Shown: positions 1-7,138 of the stretch, in pieces
Layout: each line of letters starts with the position of its first letter
How positions within the stretch are numbered: the stretch's first letter is position 1
From: Streptomyces lacrimifluminis
GTDB lineage: Bacteria > Actinomycetota > Actinomycetes > Streptomycetales > Streptomycetaceae
Assembly (NCBI RefSeq): GCF_014646095.1
Contig: NZ_BMMU01000019.1
Span: 15,525-79,524 of the forward strand
Direction of reading: 5' to 3'
DNA length: 64,000 nucleotides
Position numbers and translations under genes: made by a program
Notes under the pieces: model-generated
What the model was told of the DNA's origin: nothing
Database searches by the model: none
Seen by the model: only the letters and a program-made list of their open reading frames with translations

Positions 1-75
1 CGGGCACCGGCCGCCTTCTCTTGTGTACCTACCTGCCTACTGCCTACCCACTACCTGCTCGGCACCTGGTCGGCA

Positions 76-1023
76 CTACTCCGCCGCCGCGATCAGCTCG
101 CGGCACTTCTTCACGTCCTCGGACATCTGGACGAGCAGCGCGTCCAGCGAGTCGAATTTGGCCTGGCCGCGCACGAACGCCAGGAAGTCGACGGCCACGT
201 GCAGGCCGTACAGATCGAGGCCGACGCGGTCGATGGCGTACGCCTCCACCGTCCGTTCCGTGCCGTCGAACTGCGGGTTCGTGCCGACGGAGATCGCGGC
301 CGGCATCTCCTCGCCGTCCGCGTGCAGCCAGCCCGCGTAGACGCCGTCGGCCGGGATCGCGGTGTGGGGCAGCGTCTCGACGTTGGCGGTGGGGAAGCCG
401 AGTTCACGGCCCCGCTGCGCGCCACGGACCACAATGCCCTCCACCCGGTGCGGGCGGCCGAGGATCTCACCGGCACCCCCGACGTCACCCTCGCCGACCA
501 GGCGCCGCGTCAGCGTGGACGAGAACGGCTCGCCGCCGCCCGCCTCGCCCGACACGTACAGGTCGACGACCTCGACCTCGAAGTCGTAGGTGCGGCCGAG
601 TTCGGTCAGGAACTCCACGTTGCCGGCCGCCTTGTGGCCGAAACGGAAGTTCGGACCCTCGACGACCGCCCGGGCGTGCAGCTTGTCGACCAGGACCTTG
701 ACCACGAAGTCGGCCGGCGAGAGCTTCGAGAACTCCTTGGTGAACGGGAGGATGAGGACGGCGTCCACACCCAGCTCGGCCATCAGTTCGGCACGGCGGT
801 GGTGCGGAGCCAGCAACGGCGGGTGGCTGCCGGGGCGCACGACCTCGCTGGGGTGCGGGTCGAACGTGACGACGACCGAGGGAACGCCCAGCTCGCGGGC
901 GCGCTCCACGGCGTGCCGGACGATCAGCTGGTGTCCGCGGTGGACTCCGTCGTAGGAGCCGATGGTGACGACGCTGCGTCCCCAGTCCTCGGGGATGTCC
1001 TCCAAACCACGCCAGCGCTGCAC
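76..1023 (-). CDS. ribF: Bifunctional riboflavin kinase / FAD synthetase
   Basis: Makes FMN from riboflavin and then FAD from FMN in the cytosol. The 315-residue protein has the usual two-domain order. The N-terminal nucleotidyltransferase domain carries the nucleotide-binding stretch TIGSYDGVHRGH (residues 20-31) and the conserved GPNFRFGHKAAG motif near residue 120. The C-terminal riboflavin kinase domain carries GRELGFPTANV near residue 205. Length is normal for the family. The start is GTG at 1023, preceded by GAGGAG about 9 bases upstream. It sits at the downstream end of the minus-strand truB/rbfA/infB block, the standard actinobacterial position, but is separated from truB by a large unrelated gene, so it probably has its own promoter in 1024-1207. 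The first 75 bases of the window, downstream of the stop, are only a pyrimidine-rich CTACC/CTGCC-like run. Confidence 0.97.
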   Translation of the reverse strand: MQRWRGLEDIPEDWGRSVVTIGSYDGVHRGHQLIVRHAVERARELGVPSVVVTFDPHPSEVVRPGSHPPLLAPHHRRAELMAELGVDAVLILPFTKEFSKLSPADFVVKVLVDKLHARAVVEGPNFRFGHKAAGNVEFLTELGRTYDFEVEVVDLYVSGEAGGGEPFSSTLTRRLVGEGDVGGAGEILGRPHRVEGIVVRGAQRGRELGFPTANVETLPHTAIPADGVYAGWLHADGEEMPAAISVGTNPQFDGTERTVEAYAIDRVGLDLYGLHVAVDFLAFVRGQAKFDSLDALLVQMSEDVKKCRELIAAAE

Positions 1024-1060
1024 TGTGACCGCTCCTCGTCGAACCCGTGTCCGTGTCGCC

Positions 1061-1085
1061 TCTTACGCAGGCCTTCTTACGCAGG
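1061..1085. repeat. 11-bp direct repeat in the ribF upstream region
   Basis: TCTTACGCAGG occurs at 1061-1071 and again at 1075-1085, so the copies are spaced 14 bp start to start. They lie about 40-60 bp upstream of the ribF start codon (1023, minus strand), between it and the stop of the next gene (1208). This could be a regulator binding site or chance duplication; nothing else in 1024-1207 is recognisable. Confidence 0.4.
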
Positions 1086-1207
1086 TCTAAGGGTGCCATG
1101 CCGAACGCACCCCGCTCGCACCGGCATGGAGGCTGTGACGGGGCGCACGTGACCAATTGTCGGCTGTTGCCTCGAACCGTGCCTCAGCGCATGCCTCGGA
1201 GCGTGCC

Positions 1208-4200
1208 CTATGCGGGGACTCCTACCCCCGCCAGGTTCTCGATCATGCGGCGGGTGCTGGGGCCGACCACGACCGCCCACTCCCCGGGAGTGTCGGCCAG
1301 CCAGCCCGCCACCAGCACCGCGAATCCGGGCACCCGCCTGGCCAACTCGACCAGGACACAGTCGAAGCGCGTCGCACCGTTCGGAGTGCGTACGAGGAGC
1401 AGTCCGCAGCGGTGCACCAGGCCCCGGGTGCGCAGCTCGCCGTGGCGGATCGCGCCCTCCGCGGTGGCGCGGAGCAGCGCGTCGAGGACCGTGGGGTCGT
1501 GTTCCCGGGTCAGGAGGGCCTCGAGGAGTTCGTGGCGGAGGGCGTGGGAGGCGGGCGCCCCGGGCGCGGCCAGCACGGTCGCCAGGGCCGCGCGCACCGG
1601 CGCCGGGCCGCCGTCGAGGAGGCCGGTGACCAGCGGAAGGAGTACGGGCCGGACGGTGGGGCCGTGGTCCAGGCGCCGGTCGACGTACGCGGCCAGGTGC
1701 CCGGCGGTCTCCGGGTGCCGCTCCACCACCTCCCGTACGAGGGCGGCGACCCGGCGGGCCAGGACCGGGTTCGTGACGTCGGCGAGGGTGCGCAGGGCGT
1801 CGCCCGCACCCGGCCCGAGCAGCCTGGTCCGGAACGCGTCGAGGACCGGCTCCGGGTGGGTCGCGAGGGCGGCGACCAGGGCGCTCGGCGGCAGCTGCGG
1901 GTCGCCCGACGCGAGGTGCCGCAGCGCCTGCGGGAGATGGCGGTCGCGGGTACGTGGATCACGGACGAGGAACGCGAGCGCACCGCCGTGCAGGGCGCAG
2001 TCGGCGGGACGGGCGAGCAGGGCGAGGGCCGCGTAACGCAGGAGGTCGCGATCGGCCTCCGTGCGCACATGGGGTGCGGCCCACGGCCCGTACGCCACCG
2101 CCGCGACCCGCCGGGCAGGCCGCTCGTCGTGCGCCCACCGGTTCACGGCCCGGCAGACGGCCGACGGCTCCTCCTCGGCGAGCACGGAGAGGAGTTCGTC
2201 ACCCCGCCGGTGCGCACTGTCGACAAGCACTTCGATCAGGTCGTCCAGCGCCCGGTGGCGGTGGGTGTGGAGCAGGGCCTGGGCGGCCGTCGCCACCGTC
2301 GCGTCCGGCGTCGCGGGCAGCGGACGCTCGTCGTCGAACCAGCGGGCGAGGAGCGGCTGTACGGCGGTGGGGTCGTCGGCGAGCAACTGGGCCACGGCGT
2401 CCAGGTAGCGGGGCTGGTCGGACCGGGCCGGGGGTTCGTCGCCGACGACGAGTCGGCGGAGCAGGTCGAAGCGGGCGACCTCGGGGAGACGGAGCACGGT
2501 CCAGAAGGAGGGGCCCAACTCCGGCGGCACCGTCCGGTTGCGTCGGCGGCGGGCCACGATGTGGTCGGCGAGGAGGCGCAGGACACCGGTGTACGGCGTC
2601 GCGTCGGGGACGTGGCGGAGCACTTCCGTGAGGAGGCGGGTCGCCCACCAGCGGGAGGCCGGCGGGCGGGGGGCGGCCCCGGAGTCCAGTGCCTGCACCA
2701 ACTCCCGCAGGCGGTCCGCCAGTTCGGGGGCTCCGTGCTGGCGGGCGAGGAGCAGCAGCGACTGGACCACCGGCCCGATGCGGTGGTGCGGTACGGGGAC
2801 GGGCGCCGTGTCCTCGTCGTTCTCCCGGCGACGACGGTGGACCAGGGCTTGCAGGGCCTCGTCCAGGTCCAGGTGCGTGCCCTGGATCCAGTCGGCGAGT
2901 TCCTCGTGGGCGAAGCGGTAGCCGGTGCCGGCGGGCACGAGGAGTCCCTCGGTGAGGACTGCGGAGGCCCAGCCCGTGCCGCCGCCCAGACGGACCGGTG
3001 CGGGGCCCCAGGGGAACACGGACTCGAAGGACGCGCGGTCCAGCTCGCCCTGTCCGGGGCCCAGGCTGCGGCGGGCGGCCTCGTGGACCTGGCCGGAGAC
3101 CTTGGCGGCGAGTCGGCGTACGGGCGTGCCGCGCAGGCCGTTCTCGGCGGCGAGGCGGACGGCGATGCGGAGGCACATCAGGTCGAGGTAGGCGGTGAAG
3201 ACGTCGTGGCGGTCCAGGCGGGGGGCGGTGGGGGTGCCGGGGAGGGCGGGGAGGGCGGCGCGGACCTCGGAGAGGAGGCGGAGGGTGAGGGGGTGGCGGG
3301 CGTCCTCGGGGGTGAGGGCGGTCGGGGGGATGGCGTAGCGGGCCTGGGCTTGGTGGGCTTCGGCCTCGGTGAGGTCGGTGAGGTGGAGGTGGTGCGGGGG
3401 GTGTGGTGGGCGTGGGAGTTTCTCGCCCCCGCCGCCCTTACCCGTCCCGTCCCTGGGGGCTGTGCCCCCAGACCCCCCAGTCGGCCCTGAAGGGGCCTCG
3501 TCCTCAAACGCCGGACGGGCTGGAGGTGCCGGCCGGGATGGAAATGGGCTTCCCGTCTGTTCCCAGTACTCCGGGCGGCAGGCCATCACCAGGCGGGCGT
3601 TCGTCTCCTGGAGCCATTCCTCCGTCGCCCTCGTCCAGTCGGGGGCTCGGTGGGCGAGACGTGGGGGCATTTCCTCGGGGCCGTCGAGGAGGAGCAGGAG
3701 GGGGCGGTCGGCGGCGTGGGCGAGGCGGGCCAGACGTTCCGGGGTGATGTCGCCCAGGTCGGTGCCGTACGTGCCCGACGTGGCCACGATCCGGCCCGCG
3801 CGGTCCAGCGCGCGGCGGGCCGCGTCCGCCACCGAGGTGTCGTCGTCGCGCAGGTCGGCGCCGCGCAGCCACAGGGTGGGGGCGGGTTCCGTGTCCCGGT
3901 GTCGGCGGGCGGCGAGGGCCGCGAGTTCCGTCGTACGGCCGCTGCCCGGGGCCCCGACCAGGCCGAGGACGACGGCCGAGGTCTCGCGCGCTGCGGTGAA
4001 CGCCTTCAACTCCCTTGCCAGTTCCGTCCGTTCGACCGGCTCGACCGCACCCGCGTCCAGGCCGCCCGAGGTGCGGCCCACGAAGCCCGCCAGCGCGCCC
4101 GGCGGTCCGTCCGAGCCCACCGAGGTGGCCGTCAGTTCCAGGACGCCGGCGAGATTGAGGTCGGCGCCGTACGCGGGCACCGTCACCGCGTTGCGGGCGA

Positions 4201-4900
4201 GGAGGTCGGCGAGAGGACCGAACCCGTCCGCCCGCCGGCCGCGCAAGGGGAGCGCGAAACCGGCGGCGCGGTGTCCGGCCGGTTCTGCCGACCCGGTCGT
4301 GGGCCGCGGCAGCAGGGCGGTCCCCAGTACCCCCAGCACCGCGCCCGTCGTACGGTCGAGCACCGGTCCACCGGCCGCGCCGCCGCCCGGTCGCAGCGCG
4401 TCGCTGCCCGCTGTGCCGATCGCCAGCTCAAGGGCGTCGGGGAGGGGATGGAAGCGGTCCGTGGCCGTGTACGTGACGTCGGTCGTGCCGAGCACCCGCG
4501 CCTCGCGCCAGCCGCCCGCCGCGATCCGTACATACGTTCCGGTCGCGACGCGGTCCCGCGCGGAGACGGGGAGCGGGTCCGTGCCCAGTCCTTCGGTGTG
4601 CACAAGGGCCAGGCCGAGGGCCGGAAGGGGGGTCACGGCGTCCGCCGTGGACACCACACAGGTGCGGCCGGCCGCACCGCGCAGGACCAGCCGGGCCAGA
4701 CCGTCGACCGCCTCGTGGCTGGTGATCAGCGTGCCGTGGTGGTCGGCCACGAACCCCGTGCCGCGAGGACGTCCGGCCAGGTCGCACACCTTCACGAGCG
4801 GCTCGTCGGCAGCCTCGCCCAGCACTTCGCCGTCCCGTGTCTCACCCGCGCCGGTCGACGGCCGACGGCCGCCCCCGGCGCGCGGGCCCCGTCCCGCCAT
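1208..4900 (-). CDS. Trypsin-fold / P-loop NTPase / helical-repeat protein with degenerate catalytic residues
   Basis: A 1230-residue multidomain protein. Residues 35-220 look like a trypsin-like (S1-fold) domain: the His region ITSHEAVDG (His62) is present, but the position of the catalytic Ser reads GAAGGP (174-179) instead of GxSGGP, and the usual DLALL aspartate strand reads ALGLALV. Residues 310-445 form a NACHT/STAND-like P-loop module with GAPGSGRT (316-323), where the Walker A lysine is Arg322, and a Walker B strand LLLLLD (401-406). Residues 510-1225 are Leu/Ala/Arg-rich helices of HEAT-repeat appearance. The start is ATG 4900 with GGGGAGG 8 bases upstream. Residues about 450-505 come from a genomic repeat inserted in frame (3421-3532). 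The architecture (protease-like sensor, STAND NTPase, helical superstructure) resembles bacterial signalling or conflict proteins; function is unknown, and protease activity is unlikely on the residues seen. Confidence 0.85.
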   Translation of the reverse strand: MAGRGPRAGGGRRPSTGAGETRDGEVLGEAADEPLVKVCDLAGRPRGTGFVADHHGTLITSHEAVDGLARLVLRGAAGRTCVVSTADAVTPLPALGLALVHTEGLGTDPLPVSARDRVATGTYVRIAAGGWREARVLGTTDVTYTATDRFHPLPDALELAIGTAGSDALRPGGGAAGGPVLDRTTGAVLGVLGTALLPRPTTGSAEPAGHRAAGFALPLRGRRADGFGPLADLLARNAVTVPAYGADLNLAGVLELTATSVGSDGPPGALAGFVGRTSGGLDAGAVEPVERTELARELKAFTAARETSAVVLGLVGAPGSGRTTELAALAARRHRDTEPAPTLWLRGADLRDDDTSVADAARRALDRAGRIVATSGTYGTDLGDITPERLARLAHAADRPLLLLLDGPEEMPPRLAHRAPDWTRATEEWLQETNARLVMACRPEYWEQTGSPFPSRPAPPARPAFEDEAPSGPTGGSGGTAPRDGTGKGGGGEKLPRPPHPPHHLHLTDLTEAEAHQAQARYAIPPTALTPEDARHPLTLRLLSEVRAALPALPGTPTAPRLDRHDVFTAYLDLMCLRIAVRLAAENGLRGTPVRRLAAKVSGQVHEAARRSLGPGQGELDRASFESVFPWGPAPVRLGGGTGWASAVLTEGLLVPAGTGYRFAHEELADWIQGTHLDLDEALQALVHRRRRENDEDTAPVPVPHHRIGPVVQSLLLLARQHGAPELADRLRELVQALDSGAAPRPPASRWWATRLLTEVLRHVPDATPYTGVLRLLADHIVARRRRNRTVPPELGPSFWTVLRLPEVARFDLLRRLVVGDEPPARSDQPRYLDAVAQLLADDPTAVQPLLARWFDDERPLPATPDATVATAAQALLHTHRHRALDDLIEVLVDSAHRRGDELLSVLAEEEPSAVCRAVNRWAHDERPARRVAAVAYGPWAAPHVRTEADRDLLRYAALALLARPADCALHGGALAFLVRDPRTRDRHLPQALRHLASGDPQLPPSALVAALATHPEPVLDAFRTRLLGPGAGDALRTLADVTNPVLARRVAALVREVVERHPETAGHLAAYVDRRLDHGPTVRPVLLPLVTGLLDGGPAPVRAALATVLAAPGAPASHALRHELLEALLTREHDPTVLDALLRATAEGAIRHGELRTRGLVHRCGLLLVRTPNGATRFDCVLVELARRVPGFAVLVAGWLADTPGEWAVVVGPSTRRMIENLAGVGVPA
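3421..3532. repeat. Palindromic genomic repeat, copy 1 (inside a CDS)
   Basis: About 112 bp nearly identical to the left half of the full-length copy at 46700-46888. It has the same TCGCCCCCGCCGCCC start, a GGGGGC/GCCCCC hairpin, CGGCCCTGAAGGGGCC, and TCCTCAAACGCCGGAC. Here it lies inside the 1230-residue gene without breaking its frame and is read on the minus strand as a Pro/Gly/Ser/Arg-rich segment. Confidence 0.85.
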
Positions 4901-5099
4901 CGTCGACCTCCCCGCCGAACACGCGAGCCTACGTACGCACGCGTCTACTGACGACCGTAGGCATCCGATGATCAGCAGGACAGAGCCTGCGACGAACGCG
5001 CCCCCTTCCGCCCCCTCGGTTCACTCCGAGCGCCTGCCCGGACGGGTGAATGAAGCGTGGGGGATGGATACACCTCTGGGTGGGGGAACCGAGGGGGAA
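4901..5099. other. Intergenic region with promoter of the large pseudo-protease gene
   Basis: Non-coding gap between truB (minus, stop at 5168) and the start of the trypsin-fold gene (4900, minus). A promoter for the latter must lie here or read through from truB. I cannot assign a convincing -35/-10 pair; a hexamer reading TAGGCT on the minus strand about 30 bases before the start codon is a weak -10 candidate. Confidence 0.35.
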
Positions 5100-5143
5100 C
5101 CGTGGAGCGGCGGGAACGTGTCCCCGTGATCGTCGCTCCACGG
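5100..5143 (-). terminator. Probable truB terminator hairpin
   Basis: CCGTGGAGCG (5100-5109) is the exact complement of CGCTCCACGG (5134-5143). The intervening 24 bases can fold further. It begins 25 bases downstream of the truB stop codon and has no T-run, as is common for Streptomyces terminators. Confidence 0.6.
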
Positions 5144-5167
5144 CGCGGAACCTCGGACGAAGACGGC

Positions 5168-6076
5168 TCAGACGAAGACGGCGAGGCTCTTGGCCTTGCC
5201 CTTCTCCTCCTGGACCAGGGCGAGGAACTGCCCGGCGGGGTCGAAGACGGCCACGGCGCCCACACCCGTGTACTCCTCGGGCATCTCCAGCCGTACGCCG
5301 TTCGTCAGCAGCCGCGCCCGCCGCTCGTCCACGTCCCAGCGCGGGAACGCGGCGGTGGCCGCCTCGGCGATCGGCATCACCGTCAGCTCCTGCTGCAACC
5401 GGTCGAGCGTCCGGGCCCCGTCCAGCTTGTACGGGCCGACCCGCGTCCGGCGCAGCGCGGTGAGGTGACCACCGACCCCGAGGTCGGCGCCCAGGTCCCG
5501 GGCCAGCGCACGGATGTACGTACCGGAGGAGCACACCACCGACACGACCAGGTCGACTACGGGGGTGCCGTCGGCCGCGACCGCTGCCCGGACGTCGTAC
5601 ACCGCGAAGGAGGAGACGGTGACCGGGCGGGCCGGGATCTCGAACTCCTCGCCCTCCCGGGCCCGTTTGTAGGAGCGCACGCCGTTGATCTTGATGGCGC
5701 TGACCTTGGACGGCACCTGCATGATGTGGCCGGTCAGCTTGGCGACACCGGCGTCGACGGCTTCGCGGGTGACCCCGGAGGCGTCGGTGGAGGAGGTGAT
5801 GTCCCCCTCGGCGTCGTCGGTGAGCGTGTTCTGTCCGAGGCGGACGGTGCCCAGGTACTCCTTCTCGGTCAGCGCGAGGTGGCCGAGGAGCTTGGTCGCC
5901 CGCTCCACCCCTAGGACGAGTACGCCCGTGGCCATGGGGTCGAGGGTGCCGGCGTGTCCGACACGGCGGGTCCTGGCGATCCCGCGCATCTTGGCGACCA
6001 CGTCGTGCGAAGTGAAGCCCGACGGCTTGTCGACAATGACAAGGCCGTCGGGCGTCCCGGTGTTCTTCTGCGTCAT
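5168..6076 (-). CDS. truB: tRNA pseudouridine(55) synthase
   Basis: Isomerises U55 to pseudouridine in the T-loop of elongator tRNAs. The 302-residue protein opens with LVIVDKPSGFTSHD and has the family's catalytic motif GHAGTLDPMATG, with nucleophile Asp46. It also has the later conserved stretches GVRSYKRAREGE and CSSGTYIRALARDLG. The C-terminal part is a short PUA-like domain. The ATG start overlaps the rbfA stop by four bases (ATGA), showing translational coupling in the DUF503-rbfA-truB group, all concerned with RNA or ribosome maturation. Confidence 0.97.
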   Translation of the reverse strand: MTQKNTGTPDGLVIVDKPSGFTSHDVVAKMRGIARTRRVGHAGTLDPMATGVLVLGVERATKLLGHLALTEKEYLGTVRLGQNTLTDDAEGDITSSTDASGVTREAVDAGVAKLTGHIMQVPSKVSAIKINGVRSYKRAREGEEFEIPARPVTVSSFAVYDVRAAVAADGTPVVDLVVSVVCSSGTYIRALARDLGADLGVGGHLTALRRTRVGPYKLDGARTLDRLQQELTVMPIAEAATAAFPRWDVDERRARLLTNGVRLEMPEEYTGVGAVAVFDPAGQFLALVQEEKGKAKSLAVFV

Positions 6077-6516
6077 TCGGCGGTGTCGTCCTCGTCCTCA
6101 GGCTTTTTGTACGGGTCCGCGTCGCCGGCGAACGCGGCGCCGGCGGACGCCTGTCGCACCTGCGCGTCGGAGGCACGGGCCTTGTCGAGGAGCTCCTCGA
6201 TGTTCTTGGCGGTGTCCGGAAGGGCGTCCGCGACGAAGGCCAGCGTCGGCGTGAACTTCACACCGGCGGCCTGGCCTACGGCGGAGCGAAGGACGCCCTT
6301 GGCGCTCTCCAGACCGGCGGCAGCGGCTGCCCGCTCCTCCTCGTCCCCGTACACCGTGTAGAAGACGGTCGCCTCCCGGAGGTCCCCGGTGACCCGGGTG
6401 TCCGTGATGGTGACATGGGTGCCGAGCCTCGGGTCCTTGATCCCACGCTGCAGCTTCTTGGCCACCACCTCTCGGATGAGGTCAGCCAACCTCTTCGCCC
6501 GCGCGTTGTCGGCCAC
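6073..6516 (-). CDS. rbfA: 30S ribosome-binding factor A
   Basis: Assists late maturation of the 30S subunit and the 5' end of 16S rRNA. The 147-residue product begins VADNARAKRLADLIREVV, the standard RbfA N-terminus, and continues with the KH-like core (TITDTRVTGDLREATVFYTV). The C-terminus is acidic and disordered. The open frame extends further upstream, but the GTG at 6516 is chosen because family similarity begins there and a GGGAGA ribosome-binding site lies about 8 bases ahead. It lies between the DUF503 gene and truB and overlaps truB by four bases. Confidence 0.95.
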   Translation of the reverse strand: MADNARAKRLADLIREVVAKKLQRGIKDPRLGTHVTITDTRVTGDLREATVFYTVYGDEEERAAAAAGLESAKGVLRSAVGQAAGVKFTPTLAFVADALPDTAKNIEELLDKARASDAQVRQASAGAAFAGDADPYKKPEDEDDTAE

Positions 6517-6586
6517 TGGTCCGTCTCCCGTTCTTTCTGTTCTGCGTCTCTGCGGTTCTGCGTTCTTGCAAGGCTGGTCTTCAGCT

Positions 6587-6880
6587 CTAGTCGTCGTCTC
6601 CGTGGAGGCGCCGTCGTACGGACAGCAGTTCCACCTCGGGGCGACCGGCGACCAGCCGCTCGCACTGGTCCAGCACATCGGTGATGTGCCCCACGTCCCC
6701 GGCCACCACCGCCAGGCCGATGCCGGCTCTGCGGTGCAGGTCCAGGTGTTCGACCTCGGCCGCGCTCACCGCGTACTTGCGCTGGAGTTCGGCGACGATC
6801 GGGCGGACGAGGGAGCGCTTCTCCTTCAGCGAGCGTACGTCGCCGAGCAGGAGGTCGAAGGACAGAGTCCCCACGTACAT
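6587..6880 (-). CDS. DUF503 (YlxP-like) family protein
   Basis: A 97-residue protein beginning MYVGTLSFDLLLGDVRSLK, with the family signature SLKEKRSLVRPIVAELQRKY and a conserved AEVEHLDLHRRAGIG segment. It corresponds to B. subtilis YlxP, encoded in the nusA-infB-rbfA operon of many Gram-positives. A ribosome-related role is assumed from position, but its molecular function is not settled. The ATG at 6880 is chosen over upstream in-frame starts because similarity starts there. It is the first gene of the group downstream of the infB terminator, so a promoter is expected in 6881-7080. Confidence 0.93.
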   Translation of the reverse strand: MYVGTLSFDLLLGDVRSLKEKRSLVRPIVAELQRKYAVSAAEVEHLDLHRRAGIGLAVVAGDVGHITDVLDQCERLVAGRPEVELLSVRRRLHGDDD

Positions 6881-6987
6881 GTGTGTATCCGGATGACCCG
6901 CCGGTGCGGGATCGATGGCCCCGCCGACGGTATGGGCGGGGACATCGAGAACGGTACAACGAACGGGGCGGTGGCTCGACGGGATTG

Positions 6988-7075
6988 TTCTCGCCCCCGC
7001 CACCCCATCCTGCTGGGGCTCCGTCCGTGACCCCGCTCCTCAAACGCCGGAGGGGCTGAATGTCAGCCCCTCCGA
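6988..7075. repeat. Palindromic genomic repeat, copy 2 (degenerate)
   Basis: A diverged, shortened copy of the 46.8-kb element. It has TCTCGCCCCCGCCACCCC, then GCTCCTCAAACGCCGGAGG and CAGCCCCTCCG. The internal GGGGGC hairpin is lost. It lies in the gap between the infB terminator and the DUF503 gene. Confidence 0.7.
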
Positions 7076-7081
7076 CAGACG

Positions 7082-7123
7082 GCCAACTGGCCGGCGGGGA
7101 CTTCTCCCCGCCGGCCAGCTGGC
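7082..7123 (-). terminator. infB transcription terminator
   Basis: Two 19-base arms, 7082-7100 and 7105-7123, pair with a single mismatch around a CTTC loop; the inner 14 base pairs (CTGGCCGGCGGGGA/TCCCCGCCGGCCAG) are perfect. It starts 16 bases beyond the infB stop codon. It probably ends the rimP-nusA-ylxR-infB transcript. Confidence 0.85.
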
Positions 7124-7138
7124 ACACGCACAACCTGC

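Noticed and set aside
1157..3490. Long plus-strand frame antisense to the NTPase gene
   Set aside because: It is the mirror frame of a strongly coding minus-strand gene. Such long mirror frames are normal at 72% GC and its protein has no recognisable motifs.
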